Shown: in pieces, positions 31,721 through 43,262 of the stretch | Layout of the letters: every line of letters starts with the position of its first letter | Position numbering within the stretch: the first letter of the stretch is position 1 | Assembly (NCBI GenBank): GCA_014529385.2 | Contig: CM043966.1 | Span: forward strand, 140,914,211 to 140,978,210 | From: Adiantum capillus-veneris | Taxonomy: Eukaryota; Streptophyta; Polypodiopsida; Polypodiales; Pteridaceae | DNA: 64,000 nucleotides | Direction: 5' to 3' | Program-made: the position numbers and the translations under genes | The notes under the pieces: model-generated | Seen by the model: the letters and a program-made list of their open reading frames with translations, nothing else | Database searches by the model: none | What the model was told of the DNA's origin: nothing

Positions 31721-34700
31721 AAGTCGCTTGAAACTTGAAAGGGAAATATAACTGCAAGCATGTGATAGAACCATTGATGCGATTCGAGTTGAGAACACTC
31801 TCCAAAGGCAATCAGGAAGTGGGAAGTTCCTATCATTATTTGTCATGTGATCACTTTACTAAATAAACTAAGTGCAAGTGCTGACTAATGGTTCAAGGAA
31901 ACAAGAAAACAAGGTGAAGGTTCACATTGGCATTTTAAGGGGAAAGGGAAATCAAATCATGTACCTATGTAAGGCTATGCAGTGACAAATTGACTTGAAC
32001 TAAAGAAGATTTCAATTGTTTACATGCAAGAGTGTGAAATGAAAAGCCACATTGACCTGAACTACAACCTAAAGAAGATTTCAATTGTTTACATGCAAGT
32101 GTGATACGAATGGACACATTCACAACCCAAAAAATGTCAAAACTTTTGAATGTTCATATGAAAAGCAAGAATATTTTAGTGTTCACATGATAAGCAAGAA
32201 TCAATCAAAATAGAAAATAATTAAATTTTGAATGTCTGCTTAATTCTCTTCTCCTCTAAAAGCAGCGTTTGAGAAAAATCAAATTCACAAACATAAAAAA
32301 TGCCCTTTAGGATAGATTCAAAGAGGAAAATTTTCAAAATAATTAGCATTTTTTATAATTTAACTCTACTTTCTTGAAATTTTCAAGCAAATTTTCTCCT
32401 TCTCCCTCTCTCTTCAATCGATTTTTTAACTGGCTCAAGATTGAGATGAGGCACAAATTTATCGAACACTGTCTAAAAGTTGTTTCAAAAAGCCAAAAAA
32501 CATTAGGGTAGAGGCATCGATTTATGGGCCAATTGTATGGCCGCTCAAATTGTATGGGCCAATTTAAGAAAATGTAATCTTCTTAGTTCAATCTCCTATG
32601 GTATTTCATAATTTTGAACCAAATTTATGTCAAAAGATAGCACATGTGAAACTATTTTAGTACAAATGTCCAGCTCATCATGTATCCAAATAATGAAAAA
32701 TATGATGGATTTATTCAAAACTTGTATTAGTTTTGGAATCCATCCTTTAATTGGCTCTTCTACCCTAAGAGTTGTTAAGTAAGTGAGTTTAGAAAAAAAA
32801 CAAAATGGACTTTAGATTATAAGCATATACATAACGATTAACAATCTTTTTTTTGAGAAATTCCCACATTATGTGGGACATTTATATTAAGAAAAAACAA
32901 GAAAGAGACAGCATCACCCATGCAAAGTTTCCTTGCCATGTGTACATAAGGAATGCACCGAACTAACTTTTACAAGGAGCCAACAACACTTACAACAACC
33001 AAATAAATAATAGAACTCTAGGATAGACACTACTTTTTCCTCTTTTTCTTTTTGATCAAACTAGTACTTCTAAACAGGAATAATAATTTCGTAAGCTTTT
33101 AATTTAGAGTTTTTGGCACAAACTTAGATTTTTTTCAATTATGTGCTCAATTGGGCTTATTGTACACACAAGAATTCTTCTGAATGTACATCCTTTTGAC
33201 ATATTTTAGTTCATATTTATATTTTAAGTTGTGTGCAAAGTTATATTCAATAAGAAGTTTTTTAGATTCTATCCCACAAAATCAGCTTTTTATGTACTTT
33301 TTTTATACATGAGTGTCTTTTCTGGGAAGAAGTCCTATATTTTCACCCAATTAAAAAAGTTTCTAGAGATTTCTTTTGCCAACCCTTGCTGGCATATCCT
33401 TCTATAGGCTACTCCATACACTTCATCTAGAAAGAAACTCTTGCTATGCATCTCTCTCTCACTCACTGAGGACTCCACCAAGAATTGAATTTCAAACTAT
33501 AGAGCTATTGAAATATAGTAAATTTACCTCTAAGGATTGCACTTTAAACACTAGTCCTTGCTTTAGATACACTTGAGCACACTTATTGTTGTTGTTCCTA
33601 GTCTATAAATTGTTGATCCCATCAAGACTTATGTTATAGAAACCTCTTTATCCTCGCACCTATCAATGCTAAAGAAAGAGTAGCATAGAGAAAATTTGTC
33701 CGTCATGTGCTTAGGGCTCCCCTTCACCCTATTAAGATTTTGAAGGCTACAAGATTTTGGGATGAAATACCCTAAATAACCTTTTCAAGTATATATGACT
33801 AGGGTTGATATATGATAGACATTTTTCTTGTTTTTGTGTATTTTTGGTTGTTGTTTTATGGGTCACAAATATTTCTATCTTTGATTGGATATTCACACTA
33901 CAAACTAGAACATGTAGGCACCTAACTGCCGCAAGCATCAAACTTCAAAGATGGCATCACTTATTTTTAAAGGATAATCCAAACAAAAAATTATGAGCAT
34001 TGTATGCAACTATAAATAAGAACTTTGGATCCTCCAATTTGAACTATTTTACTCTAAACTTAGATATCAAGCCACCAAAAGGGATGTTGTAGAATCGATA
34101 AGCCTCTTGTGACACATGGCATGTTAAGAGCTTCGATTCATCACAATTTCTCTTGAAGGTATTCAATATTTCCGCATCCCACTCATTATGACCTAGGCAC
34201 AACTGTTTGAACACAAAGGTTGGACTTCAAGGCACATGCATCCGGTAGGAACATCCATTGTTGTTGGTCGGATCATGGACAAAATGTGTTACATGGTTCA
34301 TTATCTTGGAGAATTATTTTTGGACATGATGTGTTCACAATTCACAAATGGGGATTCTTGAATTTAGTGTGGTCTATAGGTTCCATCTTTCTAAAAGGAA
34401 ACTCATGCTCAAGATGGCATTCTTCTAAGGTACAAAGTTGAGGGTGGCAAATTGGAGGAGTATCTAGCACGACCGGTGATGGTGGGGTGTCCATGGTAGC
34501 TTCTTCATTAACGTGGTTTCACTATTTATGTCCTCTATGAGCTACAGAAAGGGTGTTAGAGTTTTGGCATCTCAAGTGAACTACCCAATGTGATCCCATT
34601 ATTTGTTTTTGTCCTTTAGGTATTTATTTTACTTATTTGTCAAAGTCTGGCCGGTATGGAAATTTATTGAGGTTGCTATATATGCAACCCCTTGCCTACA

Positions 34701-34748
34701 TTGTATCACACACTCAGTTTTTCATTGCCAAGGTTGATTGTTTTAGGA

Positions 34749-34837
<89 letters not shown>

Positions 34838-35225
34838 GGGTCTCGACGCTTTCGCATCATTGACTTTGGCATCTGCTAGTCAATTTAGGTTGTTGGTAGG
34901 AGCAATTGAGGTTGACTAGAGTGAGATGTGGTAGACTTCGAAAAGGTTTATTAGTCATCTATTGCATTTAGGTCTAGAAAATAGTTCAAAAGTCTTACAA
35001 ACCGTGTTTGGAAAGGCCTTTAATTTCTTTTCCTAAGTTCTCCAAAAGGATAATCTGAAAAGTACAGAGCTAACTTCATATATTTTTACACTATTTTTCT
35101 CAAAATCCAAGCGCAAATTTTCTCTTCCTCTTACTGTCAAGCAAAAATTTTCAATTTCAAAGTGACCCAATCATAACTTAAGACACAATTTTCCCAAACT
35201 CTACATGCAAATAATCAAAATTATA
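31721..35225. other. AT-rich intergenic DNA
   Basis: I see no gene or family motif. The only clear feature is the CT microsatellite at 34751-34834. Frames here are short and lack conserved patterns. Confidence 0.5.
34751..34834. repeat. (CT)42 microsatellite
   Basis: 84 bp of uninterrupted CT. Ser-Leu peptides read across it are artefacts. Confidence 0.98.
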
Positions 35226-36572
35226 TTAACACTAGAATGGTAACATGACACTTTTATGTCCTTGGACACTTTTGTGTCCTGTTAAGTGACCATTTTGCTT
35301 GAATTATTTGAAGAGTATGAAAATGAATTTCTAGGTGCTATATATCCACAAAGTTGCCTTATGAGCTGAAAAAAACTTAGCATTTTTTTTTGAGTATCGA
35401 TCTCACCATTAACCTTACTCTTGCACAACATTTTTGAACCTAAACTGTGTGAAAAAACGGGTCCTGTTTTTGGTTTTTTTTCAATTTTTGGCAACTATAC
35501 CACTCTAAACTTCATGTTTGTGAGGTTTAGATGGCTAGAGGTTAGGCCTTCATAGTTCTCAACATGTTTTGATGCTTGTAGGGAGAGCTAAGTGTTAAAA
35601 TTGAAAGTTATGACCAATTTACAAGAATTGCATAATCCTGTTTTTTGGCCAAAATTAGCACTTTTATGATTTTTTTGGTGGCTTTCTTGATATCCAAATT
35701 CAATTTTGATTGTGTAAGTGTAATGTATAACATAAAGCTAGTCTTCCTTGAGTTTTGGGGGACCTAATATCCTATATAGCATAGTATATGATGATGGTTG
35801 AGTTTTTTGATTGCTGAAGAATACGATACATTTTAGAGTAGCAAGTATAACTTTCTCAATATTGCTAGTTTCTTATGCCAATTGTGTGTATTTTGTAGGT
35901 AGTGACCATATCTAATCATAGACTACAAACTTGGCTAGATATTGAGTAGTTTTAATGGGTTTCTAGAGGTCATAATGCTAAACCCAGTTTTTTCATGTTT
36001 GCTATATTTAGCACTTTATCATTGCCCCCAAGGTTCCAATTGTAAGAGATCCATTATCCTTTTGACATGCTCCATGGCTCCTTTTGAATCCAAAGGCCCA
36101 AAGGGAACTAAGAAAACATGTATATAGTATCTGTATTGAGCGTGACTATAGAAACTTTGATGATAGGTCCGCAAAATGGAAAAAATGCAACTTTTTTGTA
36201 CCTATTTTTTTTGCCCAAAAAAAAAATAGTGAGGTAAAAGCAACCATATGTTTTGGTCACCAACTCATTGAAGTTAACGGGGCATTTTATCTCATGTACT
36301 ACAAAAATCTCCACTCTTATTTATATGCAATCAACCGTAAGAAATTGTTGTTTTGGGCAAAATGCACTGGTCCATCAACTTTGGAGGCTTGTAGTGACTA
36401 AGGGATGAGAAAAATTACAAGTTTCTCATTTTTTCCATATGTAGTAGTGATTGAACTATAAGCTCATGAAAGGATTTTTCAAAATGAGTGGATCTACTAT
36501 GGTTTTGGAATTTTTTTCCAAAACCCTGAAAGGACACTTTTATGTCCTGTTAGGTTACCATTCTAGTGTTAA
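35226..36572. mobile_element. Non-autonomous terminal-inverted-repeat element with TTAA ends (piggyBac-like)
   Basis: The left end TTAACACTAGAATGGTAAC is exactly repeated in reverse at the right end (36554-36572). TTAA at each outer edge behaves as a 4-bp target duplication. Just inside both ends lies a GGACACTTTTATGTCC-like palindrome, and an extra copy of the right-end pattern sits inside the left end at about 35259-35293. TTAA targets and CACTAGA-like tips are typical of piggyBac. CACTA-superfamily transposons also start CACTA but make 3-bp duplications, and the 3-bp flanks here (TAA and TTA) do not match. No transposase is recognisable, so any mobility needed an outside source. Confidence 0.7.
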
Positions 36573-36888
36573 AGAACCAAAGTGTAGTGTAATACCGGTA
36601 CCACCTATAAATTTCAAAACTATCTTGTGAATTTTAAATTCAAAGGTGACAATACAAACAAAATTAGGTGTAAAGACCTTCAAATATATCAATTTTTATC
36701 TAAATTGTTTCACATGGAGGTTTTTATTAACTTCAATGTTCATATAAAATTTAAAGAGTTTGTGTCTTCCAGTGTAAGTTTGGAGGGTCATCCATCATTT
36801 CTACAAACCTCATGACCTCCTCTTCCCTCTCAAAAGAAGTTTTGGACAAATTCTCACAATAATTCCCACATTGCGACTTACCTCAATG

Positions 36889-37018
36889 TCATGAGCTTCT
36901 GTGAGGGAGGCACTGCATACCTAGCTAGGTATGATTGGGGGTTGGGGACTACCGGTGGTCCCCTGCCCCAATCATATCTAGCTAGATATGTGGTGCCTCT
37001 CGAGCAGAAGCTATGATG
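36889..37018. repeat. 130-bp foldback hairpin
   Basis: Two near-complementary arms (36889-36945 and 36961-37018) share ATGAGCTTCTG, GAGGCAC, CTAGCTAG, ATGATTGGGG and their reverse complements. The centre is the near-perfect palindrome GGGGACTACCGGTGGTCCCC. It could be a small foldback MITE or a miRNA-like precursor. Confidence 0.75.
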
Positions 37019-38264
37019 TTATGCATTGTATGAAAAACACTGAAAAAAACTTCGTTTTCCACATGATAATATTTCTAAATCTTCTTGTGGAAGTGGCGTG
37101 ATTTTAAAACAACCTGAATTAGGATTCCATACAACTTAGCATCAAAGTTGAGGATAGAGTTAAATCTAAGATCGCAACAATTAAGAGCTTACCTAATCAC
37201 TCAAGAGGCAGGATGAGTGAGAATAGAATTCAAAGGTAAAAAAAGCCCTTTGAGATCAAATGGAAAGGAGGGGTGCACATCATACAACACAGAGGCATCC
37301 GAGGTCTGAAACATGCTATTATTTGAGTATGTTCAAACAACTTAGCCCTAGATGTGGGAAGTGATAGGCGCAGGGATGGAAGCAAGAATAATTAATGAGG
37401 GGGTGTCAGATGAAGTAATCTGATATCAAAAGGTAAGAAGCATGCATGATATGAAAGTACATAGAGTATAAATTATTCTCCTCCTCTGCCTTGTCGTCAT
37501 TCTCCTTCAATTATTCCCACTCCTCCTCGTCCTCCTGTAATTGTGCCTCCACCTTCCACCTTGTTCCATCTCTCCATGCCACTTCATGTACTTGTCTGCT
37601 TTGCCATCCTTAAGGCACATACTCTCCAGGCCTTCCCTTAGGTGCTCCTCCTCCCCTTCCAACATAGAATCCCACCACTCAAATTTTTCCCTCCCTAGCT
37701 ATGATTGCGCCTCCATCTTGCATGTCTCCTCTTCATATTGTCACAGATTTGCTTTGCTATAGAAGTACCTATGGATATTTCCCTAGAAGTACATGCAGCC
37801 CTCCATTTCGTCCACAACAAACGCAGCGAGATTGTATCCGATCAAATGCAGGCGACGAGTTGAAGCTGCATAACACACCATCACGTAGCGTAAGTTTCGA
37901 GGGTTGGCGGGTGGAGCCTAAGTGGGTGCAGCTTGAGCATGCAGACGAAGTGTCTGCAGCCTTTGGAGTGGACACGCCAAGCTCGATGGAATATGCCATG
38001 CTGGCAACGAGCGTTCTTAAGAGAACTTTTTCTTGCTTGTCTGCACGCTCCTTGTCTACGCTTCATAGCTTCATATGGTATTATTTTTAGCTTAAGATCA
38101 CTATCCAAGCTCAAAATCAATCCGTGCGTGCGCAGATGAACAGTGAGCTCAAGCTATGAAAAAAACTTTATAAGAAAAGTAGGTGTAGATTCACAGGAAC
38201 ATGGAAACTTTTCTCTTGGCTTAGCCTTGAGCTAGGTGGAAACTCAAAAAAGTCAATTGAGAAG
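37019..38264. other. Intergenic DNA with one unassigned frame
   Basis: A 129-codon plus-strand frame (37701-38090) has a protein-like middle (EGWRVEPKWVQLEHADEVSA, FGVDTPSSMEYAMLATS), but I do not recognise it and see no splice context. CT-rich sequence precedes it. Nothing else is supported. Confidence 0.35.
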
Positions 38265-38522
38265 GGAGGAAAACCAATTTCCACTTGAATTTTGCAAGAA
38301 AATAGTATAAAACTGCTAAAATATAGTTTTATCTCCTGAAAATGGAATGCTTTTTTTCCATGAAAAAATAGCCACGTACGTGTTTGAGTATGCAGTCCGT
38401 CCGCGCACGTACGTGGCTATTTTTTGATGGAAAAAAAAATTCCATTTTTGGCAAATAAAAATATGTTTTAGCATATTTATACTATTTTCTTGCAAAGTTC
38501 AAGTGAAAATTGGTTTTCCTCC
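38265..38522. mobile_element. 258-bp foldback MITE
   Basis: Arms of about 120 bp run from GGAGGAAAACCAA inward to AATAGCCACGTACGTG and return in reverse complement to TTGGTTTTCCTCC. The loop, around TTTGAGTATGCAGTCC, is under 25 bp. No clear target duplication is visible, so I do not assign a superfamily. Confidence 0.8.
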
Positions 38523-40717
38523 GCTCTGCATGCCTATTGCCCTAGTTTATTCTTCTAGCATTTGAAGCTACTGGAAGCCCATTAGAGGCAACAAATAAGA
38601 AACCCAGTAGGGGAGGAACCATTTTTTAAAGGGAGAATCGTAAGAGATCCCCATTGTGGGTTTGAAAAGAAAAGGGAATGGATCACAAGTGGCAAGGGGA
38701 AGGCAACATGGGAGCCAGGTGTGTGTCTCTGGGGGGGGAGGGATCAAAGGCCAAGGTGACATGCGTTGTCGGGGGATATGTGTTCGCTACGTGAGCCGGG
38801 CAGGCGCCGGGCCTCTAGCTGTGGGAGGTGTGAAAGAGAGAGAACAAGAGACAATGACAGCTCTACCAATCACCGCAATCATCAATTAATTGAATATTAC
38901 TTTGAGTACAACTTAGTCCTTACGCCAAGGCGGGCTGTTAACAGCGTCGTCACTTGGATCATCTGCTAACTAGGAGTTTAAGCTCCCGTTTACATGATTA
39001 ACCGGGCCGTTAACGACACCGGACTTGTCTAAGTCAAAGAATGGAAACATGCATTACATCAATTGTTGGGTGGTGCTATCTAGGGGAAAATAAACCGCTA
39101 CCTTTGGATGAATCTACTAGATAAAGATAAACAGGACCTTGGTGATTACGTTTCTCTTAAAACAAAGAGCGCCTGAAGCTATGGTTGTGTAAGAACACAT
39201 ACAATTTTTCTCTTTGTAATCAAGGTTACTATCAAGCCATGGCTTATTTGGAATTGTTTACCCAATGCCATGCTATCAACTTTGATGCATATGTTTCACT
39301 AGATCAACACTTGAGCTCACATCATATGTATATTTTAAAGGAATGCATTTATTATTGGGTAACCTATAGCTTGAAAATCTATTCTATGAAATATGGGGAC
39401 TATACTGTTTGTTTTTAGAGCTCATCAAAGTCACCACAATTTGGGAAAGAAAATCATTACTTTAGGCTAAAACATTCATAGGTGCAATGGGAAATTGGTG
39501 GAAATTGAAAGGCTATGGAAATTGGAAGTTTGAACATAAATTAGTAAAGTGAAGGTTAATAATATAAGAAATGAAAAGTCGTCTCATAAAATTGAAAAGT
39601 AAAAAAAAATTTGTACAAGATTTTTCCAAATTCTGTCCACAACTTGAAAAGACCTAAATCTTTTTTAAAAAGCTCTAAATTAGAAGCTCCCAAAAATTAA
39701 GCACCCCTTGTAGACAAGCTCGGGGCAACCAAAAGATGGATAAGAAGGTTAAGATTTTGTGTTGGAGTGGCATCAATGATGACCTTCCTGCATATGAAAT
39801 TCCGTACCAGAAAAGCACCCAAGTGAGGATCCTTCAATCTTTGTTTGATCCTCCACGTGGCTAATGAGGATAGGCTCTTGCCCAAGAGAGTCATCACTTG
39901 GAGCAATTTAAACTTGGGTTTTGTTGGCAAACCTAGCTTGAGATGAGGACATATAGGCATTTTCCTTTTCCTCTTGTTCTTTGACATAAGTGGACTAGCA
40001 TCTTCAACACTTGCATCATCCGTTTCCTCCTTGTCACATGCGTTCTCAATAAAAGGTGTTTATTCTCAAATGATGATAGCTTGGGACCTTGATCAGCTTG
40101 TTCCCATGTGGGTTTTCTCACTAGGCTACTAATAATCCCTACCATCGAGCATTACGCTAGTGTAGAGACTAGTCCTTTTACACTTTTAGCATGCTCTAGG
40201 GAAAGAAGTAAAAGCCAACTCTTTTCAAAACGCTATAAAGCATCCCATATTAATATCTGCATACTTTGGAATGGGATTTTCCATGTTCCATAGGATGCAC
40301 ACCTTGATATCTTTCTCATAAAGCACTCAACCCAACTTCGAAGCAATGGATTCAATGTGCCCATGTAGCTAAAGTGAGAGGCATTTAAATATGACACACA
40401 TTGCATAGAAGTTCATAATCTCTTCCTTTAGGCAAAACTCCAGTGTCCATGGCATTATATATGCAAAGAACACAAATCATTACCTTGATAACTAAATCCT
40501 AAACCGCATGCTCAAAAGTTCATATAGCAACATAGAAGCACTTGCCCAATATGTTGTTAATTGTTGGACCTCATTTTTGATGCTATATATGTTAAGATGT
40601 CAAGCTCAGCTTGTATGACTCCTAGATTACTACCACTACATGCCTTGGTGGATACACATATCTTCTTCAGCGATACTACAAATGTACTACATCGGGTTGG
40701 TCTACCTACCAAAGTGA
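38523..40717. other. Intergenic DNA, no recognised gene
   Basis: Overlapping minus-strand frames at 39697-39987 and 39933-40145 are rich in Lys/Leu. They may be remnants of a transposon protein, but no motif is recognisable. The rest is AT-rich. Confidence 0.4.
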
Positions 40718-40890
40718 TGGCACACTTATCTACTCACCTCACTCACTAGCACTTTACACCAAACCATTGTACTAATTCCCTTATTATGGAGTATTTTCCC
40801 TTATGTTTTCTAGACCGTTTATCTTGAGTTACTCAAGAAGAATAAGTATAGTCTTTTCCTCCATCTTTGTGTATGTGTGTATGTGTGTAT
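40718..40890 (+). repeat. 5' LTR of the old copia, first piece
   Basis: It aligns with 53699-53860, including CACACTTATCTACTCACC, CCCTTATGTTTT and CCTCCATCTTTGTGT. It breaks inside the GT/GTAT microsatellite where the 8.4-kb block begins. Confidence 0.85.
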
Positions 40891-43045
40891 AGCTGTTTAA
40901 ATCTTAACTAATAAGACATAATTGAATTTTTACATTCAAATGACAGCTGGCCAAGGAATAAACTAATTTGTATAAAAATAACTCAGTATCAGAATTATTT
41001 AGGGACAATGATTGTAGGAATGAGATCCTCTTTCAGTAGGATTAGTAAAAGAACTTCCTCGTTCCTTAGTGAGTATTTCATTACAGTAAGGTTGCTTGCC
41101 AAAGAAAACAAAACCCTCCAAGATAAGATAGAGTCCTTACCTGCATCCATCCAAACAAGACAACAATTCAATTAGCCTTGGATGTGTTTTACAGGTATCA
41201 ATGGACCATATCAGTTGCTATCCATGTCCATCTTATAAGATTTAAATACTTTAGACAAGCTAGGTTTTTTTTAGTAGTCTCTTAAAAAAATGAGTGGTAC
41301 ATTTTACTTTTTAATGCGAGTGGTGAAGTCCATCAAGAGTCCAAACATTTCAAGATCCATAGCTCGGTAGCTGTGCATAAGCCCAAATATAGCAACCATA
41401 TACTTACCTTCAGACTTAGAAACCATGGTATCATTGGTATCCCTTTAGACAAAGATTGGTCATGTCCGACCTTTTCTCTTGTAAGATGCATAATCATTTA
41501 ATTTCTATTTTTTGGCAAGAGACGGTATCAGTTGAGACCACTAGCATAGCCAGTTAGCAGGGTATCAAGACTCCCTCTTATTAATATGGAATCCCATTTT
41601 TTAATTCATAGCTTGGAAGCTATGCCAAAGCTAAAAATACCAACCATATACTTACCTTCATAATGCCAAGATATCCACAAGTCATTATCAACTTTTTAAA
41701 GAATGACAGTGTCCGGCCCTTGACTGAGTAAGATACCTTACTTGTTTATCAACCAGAGGTACTAGATGAAGTGAGTAACACCCCAACCATTTGTTTTTAT
41801 ATGAAATTACAAGTGCCAAGCTATTTAAGCCCAACAATTTATCACACCAAGCTAACACAAATTGTTTTTAACACATAACTTCCAACCCTACATGTCATGC
41901 AATATGTCATATTGCTTTTTTTTTTTTGAATGTAAATTAACATCCTGCAATGGTTAACAACGGAGCCCCAATCAACCAGTATGTGCACAAACACCAGTAT
42001 TACAGCCAGTAGCACACAACATGCATCGCCATAAACCACCAGTAGCTACAAACCTGCAAATGCTCAAGAAAGAGCCAGTATAACACCCACTAGCAAGAGA
42101 CAGTCCGAGCATGTGTTTGACAGTAGCTCAGCCCCAATCTATGCATATGGGGCCTGAAAGGAACATGCTCATCATGCCCCGGCCCAGGAGTTTGAAAGAA
42201 ACCAGTTTAGTCGTGTTTATATCAACGGTCTCCCAAATGAAGCCAACCATGCCAAAATCCATAACCAGGTACCTTACTAAACCCATAACCACAAACCCAT
42301 GCTCAGGTACCTTACCACGAAACGTAGAAGCAGAAACAAAACAAAAATGTCCATTTGTATAGCTAACACCATTCCCTCAGGTGTTTATCCTCATTGGTAC
42401 AATCAACAAGATAAAACATAGTTGCTTTTTATGCACAATCAGCGAGGCCAACAATAATTCCCATGTTATGATTATGCAGCGGTTTTTCTCAGAACTGACA
42501 CCTGAATTACATGCAAGTGCTTCAAAAAGCTTCCTTATTTTTCTCAAATTTTAGGCAAAAGAGTTTGTCTCTCCAAGTTTAGGACATATACACAGTGTAG
42601 ACGACATCTTTCTTACCATGCAAGGTACTGCAACAACATTAAAACAAAAACTGAAGCTTTGTAGTAAGGTACCTGTGTTTCTTGAGCTACAAGCTCCATT
42701 TTATCAAGATCAGATAGCAGCAAAAAAATGAGCAGAAAAAAATCTTACTCCAGAGCTAAGTGAGGGCCAGAGTATTCACTCACCTTTGTTTATAAAGAAT
42801 GTCATGCACGCTCCCAGAGCCATCAGTTATGAATGCAATCAGCCGCCCTCAATCTGCGCGAGCTTGTAGGCGCCATAGCCTGGGGAAGGTGACCGAGAGT
42901 GGACAGGGGCCGCCTACCCCTTGTAATGATATTACTTCACGCTTTGGTTTAAGCGGGGACCAAGTCCCAGTTTGTCTTTATTATGCAACCATGGGGGGGG
43001 GGGGGGTGGAGTTTTTCTTTAAAAAAACACTTATGATTAGTATAA

Positions 43046-43047
<2 letters not shown>
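40891..43047. repeat. Long direct repeat A
   Basis: About 2.16 kb, matching 46995-49246 at roughly 95% in aligned parts by eye. It starts AGCTGTTTAAATC after a GT tract and ends ATTAGTATAATAG before another. It contains a 14-base G run (42993-43006), and it repeats an internal block with ACCATATACTTACCTTCA twice (near 41400 and 41650). It could be the terminal repeat of a Penelope-like element or a separate repeat family. No protein is assigned. Confidence 0.8.

Positions 43048-43115
<68 letters not shown>
43048..43115. repeat. (GT)34 microsatellite
   Basis: A pure GT tract joins repeat A to the reverse-transcriptase region. GT tracts also occur at about 46985-46995 and 49247-49265, so every junction of the block lies in GT. 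Confidence 0.97.
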
Positions 43116-43117
<2 letters not shown>

Positions 43118-43150
43118 CCGCCCTAACCCAGGCACCACACACAATGGGTC

Positions 43151-43183
43151 GGTAGTAGGCCCATTGTGTATGGGCCTACTACC
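43151..43183. repeat. Perfect hairpin with 14-bp stem
   Basis: GGTAGTAGGCCCAT, a five-base loop (TGTGT), then its exact reverse complement. It lies in the 3' region of the Penelope-like frame, between the frame end and the GT tract. Confidence 0.9.
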
Positions 43184-43262
43184 TTATGAGAGAGATGAGA
43201 CTCTCTTTCTGAAACAATAGTCGAGGCCAGTTATGCCAACTGAGAGCTTGTATGATGGTGTT

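Noticed and set aside
34637-34919. Ser-Leu repeat peptides
   Set aside because: Translation of the CT microsatellite in two frames.
36084-36401. A 105-codon frame as a possible transposase remnant
   Set aside because: No piggyBac catalytic pattern is visible and the codons look random.
35226-36572. CACTA-superfamily transposon
   Set aside because: The tip starts CACTA, but the 3-bp flanks (TAA and TTA) are not a direct duplication, whereas TTAA is present on both sides. Kept as the main alternative.
37701-38090. Possible host exon
   Set aside because: Protein-like, but with no recognisable family, splice context or neighbours. Left as unassigned.
42799-43155. A 118-codon frame ending in Val-Cys repeats
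   Set aside because: It is produced by the GT microsatellite and poly(G) tract.
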